Below, in pieces: positions 26,589 through 35,868 of a stretch of DNA of 64,000 nucleotides. A program made the translations under genes and the position numbers. The stretch comes from Bradyrhizobium canariense (lineage in GTDB: Bacteria > Pseudomonadota > Alphaproteobacteria > Rhizobiales > Xanthobacteraceae). The stretch covers positions 434,001 to 498,000 of the forward strand of contig NZ_LT629750.1 in assembly GCF_900105125.1 (NCBI RefSeq), written 5' to 3'. Each line of letters begins with the position of its first letter. Within the stretch, counting starts at the first letter, position 1. The notes below the pieces were generated by a model, which was not told the DNA's origin, ran no database searches, and saw only the letters and a list, made by a program, of their open reading frames with translations.

Positions 26589-27740
26589 TTGACAACCAAT
26601 AGTAGCGCCCCGAGTATCGCCCTTGGGCGGAATAGGGTGGGGCAGGTTGTGTTCAAAGGAATTGAGGGCTTGCGCGCGTGGCTGGCGTGGACTGTCGTCT
26701 TTGCTCACCTCGTGGAGGTTTCTGGCCTCGAGACGCTGATTCCGAAGGCAAAAATATTCGATGAAGCCGGGGACGATGCGGTTTTAGTGTTCATTATCAT
26801 CAGCGGTTTCGTGATCACACATCTGATCGTGGAAAAGAAGGAGTCGTTTCCAACATTCATTACGCGTCGGTTCTTGCGAATATACCCCGCATATTTGTTG
26901 GCTCTGCTGCTCGCGATTGCGACGTCGACCATGTTGTATCAGGCCATTCTCGCCTCCGCGACAACACCAGACTGGGTGATTCGGCACTTCATGCTGGAGC
27001 AAGATCAGTTCAACAATAACTTCGCGGCACATCTTCTGGCACACATTTCGTTGTTGCACGGTGCGGTGCCAAATAACATTCTGCCCGATAGCCAGTACAT
27101 GTTCCTGGGGCCAGCCTGGAGCCTGTCACTCGAATGGCAATTCTACCTGATTGCACCGGTCTGGGTGTGGGCGATCCAAAGAAAGCCGTTGCTCGTAGTA
27201 GCCATCACACTCGTTGCGGCGATCGCCTACAAACTGTTTCTTTCGAAAGTATTTTCTAATCCAAGCTTCTTGCCTGGTGCCGGCTTGTGGTTTCTCCTTG
27301 GAATAGCGACGCGCCTTGCGATGCCGATGGCTCCACGTCTGGAAAAATATCCGTTCGCGATCGTATTGGGTTTCTGCGGTCTCGCGGTCTTGGATAAGCG
27401 ACTTGCGGTCTTGTCAATCTGGATCGCAATGGTTGCTTATTTTCTACAGCCAAAGATGTGGGCCATCGTTGATAGCCGCTTCGCGCGGGCCGCGGGCATG
27501 AGATCCTACGCAGTCTACATCATCCACGCGCCAATTATGGTCATCGCCCTGTTCATTAGCTGGCAGTACCGGCTTTCCGGTTTCGCTTCGGTGCTGGCGG
27601 TCGGCGCAATGGCGTTCGTCGGCACGGTTGTCGCGTCGGAGTTCATCCATCGATGGATTGAGTTGCCCGCCATCGAACTGGGGAAGGCTATTGGAAGGCA
27701 GCGTCCCGTGCTGAGAAGTCGACCGCTGACTGTCGAATAA
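26589..27740 (+). CDS. Acyltransferase family 3 membrane protein
   Basis: Up to 383 residues, about ten membrane segments. The family opening GIEGLRAWLAWTVVFAHL is present, with the conserved histidine in FAHL, followed by FIIISGFVITHLI and FITRRFLRIYPAYLLALLL; SLSLEWQFYLIAPV is the later conserved block. Members O-acylate surface sugars. The start is uncertain: TTG 26589 or GTG 26649, the latter only three codons before GIEG. It follows the MBOAT/SGNH genes, so the region holds two independent acylation systems. Confidence 0.88.
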   Translation: MTTNSSAPSIALGRNRVGQVVFKGIEGLRAWLAWTVVFAHLVEVSGLETLIPKAKIFDEAGDDAVLVFIIISGFVITHLIVEKKESFPTFITRRFLRIYPAYLLALLLAIATSTMLYQAILASATTPDWVIRHFMLEQDQFNNNFAAHLLAHISLLHGAVPNNILPDSQYMFLGPAWSLSLEWQFYLIAPVWVWAIQRKPLLVVAITLVAAIAYKLFLSKVFSNPSFLPGAGLWFLLGIATRLAMPMAPRLEKYPFAIVLGFCGLAVLDKRLAVLSIWIAMVAYFLQPKMWAIVDSRFARAAGMRSYAVYIIHAPIMVIALFISWQYRLSGFASVLAVGAMAFVGTVVASEFIHRWIELPAIELGKAIGRQRPVLRSRPLTVE

Positions 27741-27776
27741 GCCCCTTCCACAATAAAATCAGTATTTACAACTCTT

Positions 27777-27814
27777 AAAAAAGTGCGGCCAGCCTTTGGG
27801 GGAAGGCTGGCCGC
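27777..27814 (-). terminator. Rho-independent terminator, minus strand
   Basis: GCGGCCAGCCTT (27785-27796) and AAGGCTGGCCGC (27803-27814) form a perfect 12-bp stem with a 6-base loop. On the minus strand it is followed by TTTTTT (27782-27777). It ends the transcript of the cysteine peptidase gene at 27886-28506. Confidence 0.88.
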
Positions 27815-27832
27815 GCGCGAACCGGTCTGGGA

Positions 27833-27851
27833 CGGGGAGGGGTGGGGATGT
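27833..27851. repeat. 19-bp G-rich sequence, copy 1
   Basis: CGGGGAGGGGTGGGGATGT is identical to 48521-48539. Here it lies between the stop of the cysteine peptidase gene and its terminator; on the transcribed (minus) strand it reads as a C-rich sequence. Confidence 0.7.
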
Positions 27852-27885
27852 GACCGGGTCGCGTGTCCTGTGATGTCCTGTTTCG

Positions 27886-28506
27886 TTAGCGGGCGCTGGC
27901 TGTGGCGACCGCAGGATGGTTGTCGCCAAGCGAGACCCACACGTTCGGATCGCTTTGCGATTGACGCTTGATGAAGCGGTAACCGGTCTCGGTCCAGGCC
28001 ACGACGTTTTCGTTCTGGTTGTCGAGGATGAACTCGCCCTTGTCCGTCTTCACGGTCAGCACCGCGTGGCCTTCGCCCTTCTTGTCGCGCACCACCGTGA
28101 TCAACAGCGCTTCGCGCGGCCAACCGGCGTCGATCAGCATCTTGCGCTTCAACAACACGTAGTCCTCGCAGTCGCCGTAGCCGTCAGTCGGCAGCGACCA
28201 TTTTTCGATCACGCCCCAATGATCCATGTCGGTCATCGGCTTGACGTTTTCGTTGACCCAGTGATTGACCCGCACCAGATCCCGCCATGCCGTCTGCGAC
28301 ATCACGATGTCGCGTGGTTGCGACGTGCCGCTCGGACATTCCTCGGGAGTGTCGGCGCAGAAGTCGACCCAACCGATCGGCGCACGCGTGGTGTCGCCAA
28401 GGCTCGCATACAGAACTCGTTCGTCGCCGGCATGAGCCGTTGCGCTCATTCCCAACAGGATGGCGCCGATCGCCAACCCTTTCCCCTGTCCCCTGAACCC
28501 AAACAT
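27886..28506 (-). CDS. Transglutaminase-like cysteine peptidase (BTLCP)
   Basis: A 206-residue exported protein using the ATG at 28506, directly before a signal peptide ending in ATAHA. The catalytic triad is intact: cysteine in GYGDCEDYV, histidine in GEGHAVLTV, aspartate in FILDNQNE. The best-known relative, LapG, cuts a surface adhesin under cyclic-di-GMP control, but its partner LapD or a large adhesin is not seen here. Paralogs without that role are common in Bradyrhizobium. A clear terminator follows. Confidence 0.88.
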   Translation of the reverse strand: MFGFRGQGKGLAIGAILLGMSATAHAGDERVLYASLGDTTRAPIGWVDFCADTPEECPSGTSQPRDIVMSQTAWRDLVRVNHWVNENVKPMTDMDHWGVIEKWSLPTDGYGDCEDYVLLKRKMLIDAGWPREALLITVVRDKKGEGHAVLTVKTDKGEFILDNQNENVVAWTETGYRFIKRQSQSDPNVWVSLGDNHPAVATASAR

Positions 28507-28928
28507 TGTGGCCCCCGTTTCTTGTTGGGACCACGTTTCGCACAAAGGTTTTTCGCCGCCGCTAAGTCAGGCAAGTACATTTGACGCGAATGCAAGTAAA
28601 AGCAGAGGTTAATTCGATCTATACTTGAATCGAATTCGATTAAAATTCGAAGTAATTGCAATTGATTCAAATTTTACGCATTAACCGGCGCGACCGCGCC
28701 AATGCTGCGGTTTGTAGCAGCATGGCGGGCGGCGTTAACCGTGCACGGGTCGCGCCAAACGGCACAAAGACGGCCTCGGTGTTGTGGGATATTACCTCCC
28801 GGCCACGGGAAAAGCCGGCAATCGCGGTGCGCGGGGCTTTACCTTGCAGTAACGCTGTCTTCGGTGATGCGCTGAGAACTTGGCAAAATGCGAAGTCCGT
28901 GCATGCTGCCGGCAACAGCGAGGTGGTC
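28507..28928. other. Divergent intergenic region with a 14-bp palindrome
   Basis: No gene is supported in 422 bases between two divergent genes. The part from 28600 to 28680 is AT-rich and includes a perfect palindrome AATCGAATTCGATT at 28628-28641, about 120 bases from the peptidase start. It could be a regulator site; no promoter element is clear. Confidence 0.5.
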
Positions 28929-29561
28929 ATGAAGCTTATTGTCTGGAGCTTGCCGGCGGCCCTGTGCCTCCTGATCGGCACGGCGGCGCTGGCCCAGGAT
29001 CCCGTCCGGGTAAATCCCACCGATCCCCAGCCGACCTGCACCATGTGCCCCGGGACCTACATTCCGGCCAGCGAACTTGCAGGCTATACGCAGAAAGCGC
29101 TCGCGGAGAAATTGCTCGACCAGCAGGTGCGGGACATCGACATCGGCAAGGCGCATATCGGCATCGGCATGGTCCATCGCGGCAAGCTGGACAAGCCGGC
29201 TCCGGATTCAGTCGCCGAACATGACCAGATCAGCGAAGTCTACCATGTCATTTCCGGCGCGGCGACGCTGGTGCTGGGCCCTGATATCGTCAACCGGCAG
29301 CGCCGCCCGGCGACCATGCGCACGGTCGTCGAATTCAACGGTCCCGGAAACAACGGTTCTGAGGTTCGCGACGGCTTCGCCTACGAGATCAAGGCCGGCG
29401 ATGTCGTCGTCATTCCGGCTGGCACCGGTCACTGGTTTACCAGGATCGACGATCACATCGATTATCTCATGGTGCGGATCGATCCTGACAAAGTGACGCC
29501 GCTCAAGAGCGAGGCGCAATCGCAGGATTATCTGTCCAAGCCGGCACGGCGCGGCGAATAA
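28929..29561 (+). CDS. Exported cupin-domain protein
   Basis: A 210-residue protein with a signal peptide (MKLIVWSLPAALCLLIGTAALAQ) at ATG 28929; the longer frame upstream overlaps unlikely sequence. A single cupin fold is seen: SEVYHVISGAATLVLGP (motif 1) and AGDVVVIPAGTGHWFTRIDDHIDYLMVRID (motif 2). The CTMCPG near the mature N-terminus is a possible metal or disulfide site. Substrate is unknown. Confidence 0.85.
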   Translation: MKLIVWSLPAALCLLIGTAALAQDPVRVNPTDPQPTCTMCPGTYIPASELAGYTQKALAEKLLDQQVRDIDIGKAHIGIGMVHRGKLDKPAPDSVAEHDQISEVYHVISGAATLVLGPDIVNRQRRPATMRTVVEFNGPGNNGSEVRDGFAYEIKAGDVVVIPAGTGHWFTRIDDHIDYLMVRIDPDKVTPLKSEAQSQDYLSKPARRGE

Positions 29562-29577
29562 CCCGCGGGGGACCACT

Positions 29578-30192
29578 TTACCGCGCGGTGACGCTGTCTT
29601 CGAGCGTCTCGGCGAGTTGCTCGTGCAGGAATTCGAGCGCGAAGCCTTCTTCGAGATTACGCACGACCCGGGAAGCGACCTTGCCGAGCCATACCGAGGA
29701 TTTCAGCGGTGGCCGGTTTTCCGCGGCGATGGCGGCGCCGGACAGCGACATGTCGATAATCCGGCAGGTCATCTTGGTGCCGTCCTCGAGCGTCAGCACC
29801 GCGATCGGGTTGCGCGGAATGATGCGGTCGTGGCGGCGATCTTCCGGCAGGTTGAGGATGTCGCGGTTGGCAAGCCAGGTGAGCTGCGCGGCAAGCTTGT
29901 CGCGCTTGCGTGGGGTGGCGCCCACGGTCATGGCAAAGCCGTTGTCGATAATGCGGGTGATCTTGCCTTCGACGCGGCCGATATGGTCGAGATAGGCGAT
30001 CACGCGATCGCCGACATTGCCGATGCCGGGCGCCAGCAGGGCTAATCCACCCGGCGACATATTGATGATCTGGCAGGGAAACTCGCGGCGGTCCGGCAGC
30101 ATATAGCGGCCGAGCAGATGAACTTTGACGCGCTGGAAACGCCGCCGTTCTTCGGCGGCCGGAAGAATAGATTTTTTGTGCGCCAACGCCAT
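29578..30192 (-). CDS. Double PilZ domain protein
   Basis: A 204-residue cytoplasmic protein. The first PilZ domain has RRRFQRVKVHLLGRYM and INMSPGGLAL; the second RHDRIIPRNPIAVL and DMSLSGAAIA, so the R-x3-R and (D/N)-x-S-x-x-G elements that bind cyclic-di-GMP are both recognisable in the second and near-complete in the first. The start at 30192 (MALAHKKS) is preferred over 30246. A double GGDEF/EAL enzyme for the signal is encoded at 61522, but no link is shown. Confidence 0.85.
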   Translation of the reverse strand: MALAHKKSILPAAEERRRFQRVKVHLLGRYMLPDRREFPCQIINMSPGGLALLAPGIGNVGDRVIAYLDHIGRVEGKITRIIDNGFAMTVGATPRKRDKLAAQLTWLANRDILNLPEDRRHDRIIPRNPIAVLTLEDGTKMTCRIIDMSLSGAAIAAENRPPLKSSVWLGKVASRVVRNLEEGFALEFLHEQLAETLEDSVTAR

Positions 30193-30285
30193 CTTCGCCA
30201 CCCGACAACCGGCTTTTCGGTGTCGCTCCGACCCTACGGCCAGCAAGGTTAATGAGCGGTTAGCAGGGGTTGCATGACGCGCAGA

Positions 30286-31554
30286 TCACGCCGCCTTCGG
30301 CACCGCGGCCGGGGTGCGATTGAAGCCCCACAGAATGAGGGGGCATGCCAGGATCATGGCGGCGCCGAAATCGAGCGCAGCACCGGCGGTGCCGGCCCAT
30401 TTCGCACAGGCGCCGCCGGCGGCGGGTCCCAGCATCATGGCGGCATAATAGACGGTAAAGAAAAGCCCCATGCCGACCGCTCGATTTCCAGGCTGCAGCA
30501 CCCGCGCGGGCAGGCCCAGGATAGGGCCGGCCGGCAGACCGCAAGCCAGGCCGAGCGCGATGACAACCGCGATCACTGCGCCGCTGCGCGAGAGCAAAAT
30601 CATCAGTGCCGCAAATAAAATGCAGCCGGCAACCAGGATGAATTCAGGTCGCTTGGTCCGGTCGGCCAGGAAACCGCCCACGGGAACAGAGATCACCGTC
30701 AACCACAGCACGATGCTGATGGCCGATCCTGCCGCCGTGACCGACCAGCCGTGCTCGACCAGCATCGAGGGCCCGAAGCTGAAGATCGCGGCGATGCCGA
30801 CATTGAAAAGACCCCAGATCAGGCCCGCGATGATCACGGCGATCACGGTGTTGCGGTCGAGCCGCGCCGATGTCGCCGCCGTGATCACCGAATTCGGAGG
30901 CGGCCGGTATGCCGCGGCGAGAAGAGCTGTTGCCAGTCCGATCAGAGCGACCACCGCGAGATGCACCGCGCCGACGCCATAGGCGGTGCCGATCGAGGGC
31001 AGCGTCAGCAGCGCGACCGCGATCCCGGCCGGCCACGAATTGACGAAGATCGCCATTGCGGTTGCGATTTCATGGCCGGCAAACCAGTCGGCCACCATTT
31101 TTGTCATCTGGACGTTGAGCAGTACGCCGCCGGCGCCGGCAATCAGCCGTCCGGCAATCTGACCGCTCCACGAAGTCGAAAGCGCCATCGCAACGCCGCC
31201 GATCAGCATCAGCAGCAGTGCCCCAAGCACCGTGGCTTTGTCGCCGAATCTTTGCCCGATGGCGCCGCCCGGCAACGCCAGCACAACGCCCGGCGTAAAA
31301 TACAGGCCGATCAGTATGCCGATGTCGGCCAGCCCAACACCGAAATCGCGGCCAAGCAGCGGCGCGACCGCGGCGACGCTCTGAAACTGAAAGCCCATCG
31401 TGAGGCGAACCAGGAACAGGACGGCAAGAATGCCCCAGCGATTACGCAATGCCTCACTCCCCCAGAGATTGCTACGCAACCTGAGACCGCAATCCACGCC
31501 TGTCAATCCACGGCCGGTGCCGAACGACGTCGTTGCCGACATTGGCATCTCCAA
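30286..31554 (-). CDS. MFS transporter
   Basis: A 422-residue permease with about 12 membrane segments. RWGILAVLFLVRLTMGFQFQSVAAVAPLLGRDFG opens the first pair, GGAIGQRFGDKATVLGALL is the conserved loop 2-3 motif (G-x3-R-x-G), and a basic FLADRTKRPEF loop occurs in the second half. It belongs to the cyanate/nitrate-type or general drug-like MFS exporters, with substrate not inferable. It is divergent from the metallo-hydrolase at 31624. Confidence 0.88.
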   Translation of the reverse strand: MEMPMSATTSFGTGRGLTGVDCGLRLRSNLWGSEALRNRWGILAVLFLVRLTMGFQFQSVAAVAPLLGRDFGVGLADIGILIGLYFTPGVVLALPGGAIGQRFGDKATVLGALLLMLIGGVAMALSTSWSGQIAGRLIAGAGGVLLNVQMTKMVADWFAGHEIATAMAIFVNSWPAGIAVALLTLPSIGTAYGVGAVHLAVVALIGLATALLAAAYRPPPNSVITAATSARLDRNTVIAVIIAGLIWGLFNVGIAAIFSFGPSMLVEHGWSVTAAGSAISIVLWLTVISVPVGGFLADRTKRPEFILVAGCILFAALMILLSRSGAVIAVVIALGLACGLPAGPILGLPARVLQPGNRAVGMGLFFTVYYAAMMLGPAAGGACAKWAGTAGAALDFGAAMILACPLILWGFNRTPAAVPKAA

Positions 31555-31623
31555 TCAATTCACTTAAGTTCGCGTGGCCCGCGCAAAACCAAAAAATTGC
31601 CGAAGGGCCGGAGGAAACGATCA

Positions 31624-32613
31624 ATGCGGGTTAGGCTGGGCCTGACGCTGTCCGCCGTTGTCCTGACGGCATTCGCCTGGGTGGGGGCAGCTGATGCTGC
31701 CGAGATCAAGGTGACGCTGCTCGGCACGGGAACGCCGACGCCACGCCTCAGCAGTTTCAGCGCATCGACCCTGGTTGAAGCGGGATCCGAGCGGCTGATC
31801 TTCGATTTCGGACGTGGCTCGTCGATCCGTCTGTTTCAGAAGAAAATTCCGCTCGGCTCGATCACGGCGCATTTCATCACGCATCTGCATTCGGATCATG
31901 TCGTCGGCCTGCCGGACATGTGGCTGACCGGCTGGATCGGAACGCCCTATGGCTCGCGTAAATCGCCGATGGTGATTTACGGTCCCAAAGGCACGGTCGC
32001 GATGACGGAGAATCTCACCAAGGCTTTCTCAGAAGACATCCGGATTCGTGTCGCCGACGAGGATTATCCGCCGGCGGGGGTGGCGTTCGATGCCCATGAT
32101 ATCGAGCCTGGCCTTGCCTACGACCACAACGGCGTCAAGGTGACGGCGATCGAAGTCAATCACGGCGAGAAGATAAAGCCGGCGTTCGGTTACATCATCG
32201 AGTTCGACGGCAAGAAAGTCGTGTTATCGGGCGACACCAGGCCGGACCAGCGTGTGGCGAAAGCCGCCGCGGGCGCCGATCTGCTGATCCACGAAGTGGC
32301 CATCATCGATCCGACACTCCTCAAGAGTTATCCGAACTACCGCGCCATCGAAGATCATCACACCTCGCCCGAAGAGGCCGGCAAGATTTTCTCAACCGCG
32401 AAACCGAAGCTCGCGGTCTACTCCCACATCGTGTTCGCAACGCTGCCGCCGGTACAGGACGTGCCGGAGGAGGCACTGATCGCGCGAACGCGGACCACGT
32501 ATGACGGGCCGCTGCTGGTCGGGCGCGATCTGATGTCGTTCACGATTTCCGACGAAGTCAAAGCCTTCGCGCCTGATGGCACCGCCATCAAGCCACCGGT
32601 TGCGGGGCAATAG
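31624..32613 (+). CDS. Exported MBL-fold metallo-hydrolase
   Basis: A 329-residue protein starting at MRVRLGLTLSAVV, a signal peptide ending in ADA. The mature enzyme opens EIKVTLLGTGTP, with THLHSDHVVGLP carrying the HxHxDH zinc site, then VNHGE, SGDTRP and YSHI for the rest of the two-metal site; this is the arylsulfatase/RNase Z-like layout. It is periplasmic, so an RNA role is unlikely. The open frame extends far upstream in antisense to the MFS gene; that part is discarded. It runs 49 bp before the dehydrogenase gene. Confidence 0.9.
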   Translation: MRVRLGLTLSAVVLTAFAWVGAADAAEIKVTLLGTGTPTPRLSSFSASTLVEAGSERLIFDFGRGSSIRLFQKKIPLGSITAHFITHLHSDHVVGLPDMWLTGWIGTPYGSRKSPMVIYGPKGTVAMTENLTKAFSEDIRIRVADEDYPPAGVAFDAHDIEPGLAYDHNGVKVTAIEVNHGEKIKPAFGYIIEFDGKKVVLSGDTRPDQRVAKAAAGADLLIHEVAIIDPTLLKSYPNYRAIEDHHTSPEEAGKIFSTAKPKLAVYSHIVFATLPPVQDVPEEALIARTRTTYDGPLLVGRDLMSFTISDEVKAFAPDGTAIKPPVAGQ

Positions 32614-32662
32614 CTGGTCTGAACATCAACAAGAAAAGCAAAGAGCAAAAGAGGAGGCGTCC

Positions 32663-33814
32663 ATGGAGCAGATTCGCGTATGCACCTACGATGGACCCGG
32701 CGCACAGCCGGTCATTCGCACCGTGCCATGGCCAAAAATTCCCAACAAGGCGGCGCTGATCAAGGTCGGCGCCTGCGGCGTCTGTGGCACCGATCTGCAC
32801 ATCCTCAAAGGGCATTGGCCGAAGCAGTTGCCGTGGCCGTTTACGCTCGGCCACGAAATCGGTGGCGTGCTGGTCGAAATCGGCTCGAAATTCAACGAAG
32901 ACTTCATGAGCAAGCCGCTCACCGTGGGATCGAAGGTGATGATCCCGCCGCTGATGCCGTGCGGCCATTGCTATTACTGCATCCATTATCCCCAAAGCGC
33001 CAACAAGTGCCTGACGCCGGTCTATTACGGCCGCTATCTCGGCTTCGACAAGGCGCCGCATCTATGGGGCGGCTGGGCCGAATATGTCTATGTCGATCTC
33101 GACATGCTGCCGGGCACCAAGATCTACAAGCTGCCCGACGACATGTCATTGCGGCTCGGCGCGCTGTCGGAGCCGCTGACCTCCTGCATCCGCGCTTTCA
33201 ATCGCGCCACGCGCGCCGGTGGATTTAGCTGGGGCGATACCGTCGTGATCCAGGGTTCCGGCCCAATCGGCATTCTCGCGGTCGCGGCCGCGCAGGAAAT
33301 GGGGGCAGGGCGCGTTATCTGCGTCGGCGCGCCGGAGAATCCGCGGCTCAAGCTGGCGCGCAAGTTCGGTGCGGAAGCCACTGTCGACATTGAGGAAGTG
33401 ACGACGCCGGAAGCCCGGATCAGGGCCGTGCGCGACATCGTCGGTGGCTTCGGCGCCGATCTGGCGATGGATTGTTCGGGGCATCCGACCGCGGGCCCCG
33501 AGGGCATCGAAATGCTGCGCGATGGCGGCACCTATGTCGAGATGGGTCAGTTCACCGACGCCGGCTCGATCGAGACCTCCTGGCATCGCATCTGCACCAA
33601 GGACCTCAACGTGCTGGGCTCGTGGGGTTTTACCGGCAACGATCTGCCGCTCGGCGTCGACATGCTCTACCGCACGCGGAACAAATATCCCTGGCTGGAG
33701 ATGCAGACGATCTACCCGTTCAGCGAGGAAGGCATCGGTCGCGCGGTGGCGGATGCGATGGCGATGAAGACGGTGAAATCGACGATCGTGCCGTGGCCTG
33801 AGCTGGTTGAGTGA
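32663..33814 (+). CDS. Zinc-dependent medium-chain alcohol dehydrogenase
   Basis: A 383-residue oxidoreductase. Catalytic zinc ligands lie in GACGVCGTDLHI and GHEIGG; the structural zinc uses CGHCYYCIHYPQSANKC; the NAD(P) site is GSGPIGILAVAAAQEMGAGRV. The ATG at 32663 has AGGAGG about 7 bases before it. It is probably co-transcribed with the metallo-hydrolase and perhaps with the binding protein at 33932, suggesting catabolism of an imported carboxylate or alcohol. Specific substrate unknown. Confidence 0.9.
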   Translation: MEQIRVCTYDGPGAQPVIRTVPWPKIPNKAALIKVGACGVCGTDLHILKGHWPKQLPWPFTLGHEIGGVLVEIGSKFNEDFMSKPLTVGSKVMIPPLMPCGHCYYCIHYPQSANKCLTPVYYGRYLGFDKAPHLWGGWAEYVYVDLDMLPGTKIYKLPDDMSLRLGALSEPLTSCIRAFNRATRAGGFSWGDTVVIQGSGPIGILAVAAAQEMGAGRVICVGAPENPRLKLARKFGAEATVDIEEVTTPEARIRAVRDIVGGFGADLAMDCSGHPTAGPEGIEMLRDGGTYVEMGQFTDAGSIETSWHRICTKDLNVLGSWGFTGNDLPLGVDMLYRTRNKYPWLEMQTIYPFSEEGIGRAVADAMAMKTVKSTIVPWPELVE

Positions 33815-33931
33815 ACCGGAGTGTGAGCGTCGGGGATCAGAGCCAGCGTAAGGATCATCGAAGGAAGAGGTAGACCCTTCCGCAGGCAGGAGAGCTTGGG
33901 ATAGTCTTGGTGTCGTCCGGGGGCGTCGTCA

Positions 33932-34909
33932 ATGAAAGTACCGCGCCGTCAATTTCTGCTGCTGGGAGCCGGCGCTGTCGCGCTTTCGGCTGTCTTGCGG
34001 CCTGCACGTGCGGAAACCTATCCTTCGCGGCAGGTTCGCCTGCTCGTCGGCTTTGCCGCGGGAGGAGGAACCGATGTCGTCGCGCGCTTGACGGGGCAGT
34101 TGCTTTCCGAACGGCTCGGTCAGCCCTTCGTTATCGAGAACCGCACCGGCGCCGGCAGCAATATTGCCGCCGAGATGGTGGTGAATGCGACGGCGGATGG
34201 TTACACCCTGCTGCTGGCCAATACCGCCAATGCAGTCAACGCATCGCTCTACAACAAGCTCAGTTTCGATTTCGTGCGCGACATTGCGCCGGTCGCAGCG
34301 CTTCTCCGCGCGCCCAATGTGATGCTGGTCAATCCCTCATTTCCTGCCAATTCCGTTTCCGAGTTCATCGCCTATGCCAAGGCCAATCCAGGCAAGGTCA
34401 ACATGGGATCCGGCGGCAATGGAGGCCCGGTCCACATGGCCGGTGAACTGTTCATGATGATGGCCGGTGTCAATCTGGTGCACGTGGCCTACCGCGGCGA
34501 GGCTCTTGCAATCACCGACTTGCTGGCTGGACAGATTCATGCCGTGTTCGGGAGCCTATCCTCCTCAACGGCTTACGTCAGAGGCGGCAAGTTGCGTGCG
34601 CTGGCGGTAACCGGCGCGACCCGCTCGGAAGCGCTGCCCGATGTTCCCGTGATGGCCGATTTCGTGCCGGGCTACGAGATGAGCACGTGGTACGGCATCG
34701 GTACACCAAAGAATACGCCCACCGAAGTCATCGACAAGCTTAACACCGAGATCAACGCGGTCCTTGTCGACCCCAAGTTCAAAGCGCGGCTGCCCGATCT
34801 CGGCGGTACGGTGATCGGAGGTCCGCCGTCCACGATGGCAAAACTCGTGGCGGAGGAAACCGAGAAGTGGGCCAAGGTGGTCAGGTTCGCCGGCATCACG
34901 CCGATCTAA
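33932..34909 (+). CDS. Tripartite tricarboxylate transporter binding protein (Bug family)
   Basis: A 325-residue periplasmic binding protein. MKVPRRQFLLLGAGAVALSAV with PARA is a twin-arginine-type signal. YPSRQVRLLVGFAAGGGTDVVARL and VENRTGAGSNIAAEMVV-like blocks are the Bug family pattern for carboxylate binding. TctA/TctB membrane partners are not beside it. The preceding dehydrogenase gene ends 117 bp upstream. Confidence 0.9.
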   Translation: MKVPRRQFLLLGAGAVALSAVLRPARAETYPSRQVRLLVGFAAGGGTDVVARLTGQLLSERLGQPFVIENRTGAGSNIAAEMVVNATADGYTLLLANTANAVNASLYNKLSFDFVRDIAPVAALLRAPNVMLVNPSFPANSVSEFIAYAKANPGKVNMGSGGNGGPVHMAGELFMMMAGVNLVHVAYRGEALAITDLLAGQIHAVFGSLSSSTAYVRGGKLRALAVTGATRSEALPDVPVMADFVPGYEMSTWYGIGTPKNTPTEVIDKLNTEINAVLVDPKFKARLPDLGGTVIGGPPSTMAKLVAEETEKWAKVVRFAGITPI

Positions 34910-35036
34910 TACGATTTCATCAAAAGCTGACGCCGTTACGAAAGCTCTCCCACGGGCTTACGCGAGCGTCCATTCGGATCTAACTCTATGCTACGCGTGA
35001 GCTTCGAGGAGCGGAGCGAGACAATGGGGCGCGGTA

Positions 35037-35840
35037 TCAAGATGTGCTCCCGTTCATCGTCGGCAGACACAGCGAGCGATGCCTTTCGGCATCAATGAAG
35101 GTCAGGATCTCCGCAATCGCAGGATCCGAGTGCGCGAGATTCCTGACGTCGCTCAAACGCTCGGCAAAGATGCCTGGGCCGTGAAACAGTTTTTGATAAA
35201 ATGATCCCACCGCCGCGAGGCGCTCAAGGCTGAACTTACGGCGTTTCATGCCGATGATGTTGAGGCCCGCAAGAGCGGCATGCTGGCCATTCGCGAGGCC
35301 AAACGGAATCACGTCGTCGCGCACGCAGCTTGCAGCACCGACCATTGTCTGCGGCCCGATCCGGACGAATTGATGGGCGGCCGAAAGGCGTCCAATAAAA
35401 ACAAAGTCGCCGACCTCGCAATGGCCGCCCAATGTCGCCGACGTCGCGAAGGTCACATCGTTGCCAACCTGGCAGTCGTGACCGACATGGCTGCGATTCA
35501 TGAAGTAGCCGCGATTGCCGACGCGGGTAATGCCGCCGCCGGCCACGGTCCCGGCGTTCATGGTCACTTGCTCTCTAATGGTGCAACCCTCACCAACCCA
35601 AAGCTTGGTGAGTTCGCCGCGATGGCTCAGGGATTGCGGCGGCGTGCCGAGCGAGACGAAGGGATGAATGGTGCAGCCGTGGCCGATGGTGGTTTGCGCT
35701 GAGATGTGGACATGCGAGATCAGCTTGCAGTCTGCGCCGATAATGACGTCAGGACCGATGGTGCAGTAGGGACCGATCGAGGTGCCCTCGCCAATGACAG
35801 CGCCATCTTCAATTCGCGCGGTGGGATTGATCGTGCTCAT
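35037..35840 (-). CDS. lpxA: Acyl-ACP--UDP-GlcNAc O-acyltransferase
   Basis: A 267-residue left-handed beta-helix enzyme that adds the first acyl chain of lipid A. Hexapeptide repeats start at MSTINPTARIEDGAVIGEG; the catalytic histidine is in SHVGHDCQVGN, with the LGGH histidine, AAHQF and NIIGMKRR as in E. coli LpxA, and a C-terminal helical domain. The lpxD, fabZ and lpxB genes that normally flank lpxA are absent, so this may be a second copy. The start at 35840 (MST) avoids four doubtful residues. Confidence 0.9.
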   Translation of the reverse strand: MSTINPTARIEDGAVIGEGTSIGPYCTIGPDVIIGADCKLISHVHISAQTTIGHGCTIHPFVSLGTPPQSLSHRGELTKLWVGEGCTIREQVTMNAGTVAGGGITRVGNRGYFMNRSHVGHDCQVGNDVTFATSATLGGHCEVGDFVFIGRLSAAHQFVRIGPQTMVGAASCVRDDVIPFGLANGQHAALAGLNIIGMKRRKFSLERLAAVGSFYQKLFHGPGIFAERLSDVRNLAHSDPAIAEILTFIDAERHRSLCLPTMNGSTS

Positions 35841-35868
35841 CGAAAGGTCCAATCCGTTATCTGTCCCA

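Noticed and set aside
26310..26708. 132-residue minus-strand frame in the spacer before the acyltransferase gene
   Set aside because: Overlaps the start of the acyltransferase gene, and composition and content give no support.
30751..31623. Upstream 291-codon extension of the metallo-hydrolase frame
   Set aside because: It is antisense to the MFS gene and precedes a perfect signal peptide start at 31624.
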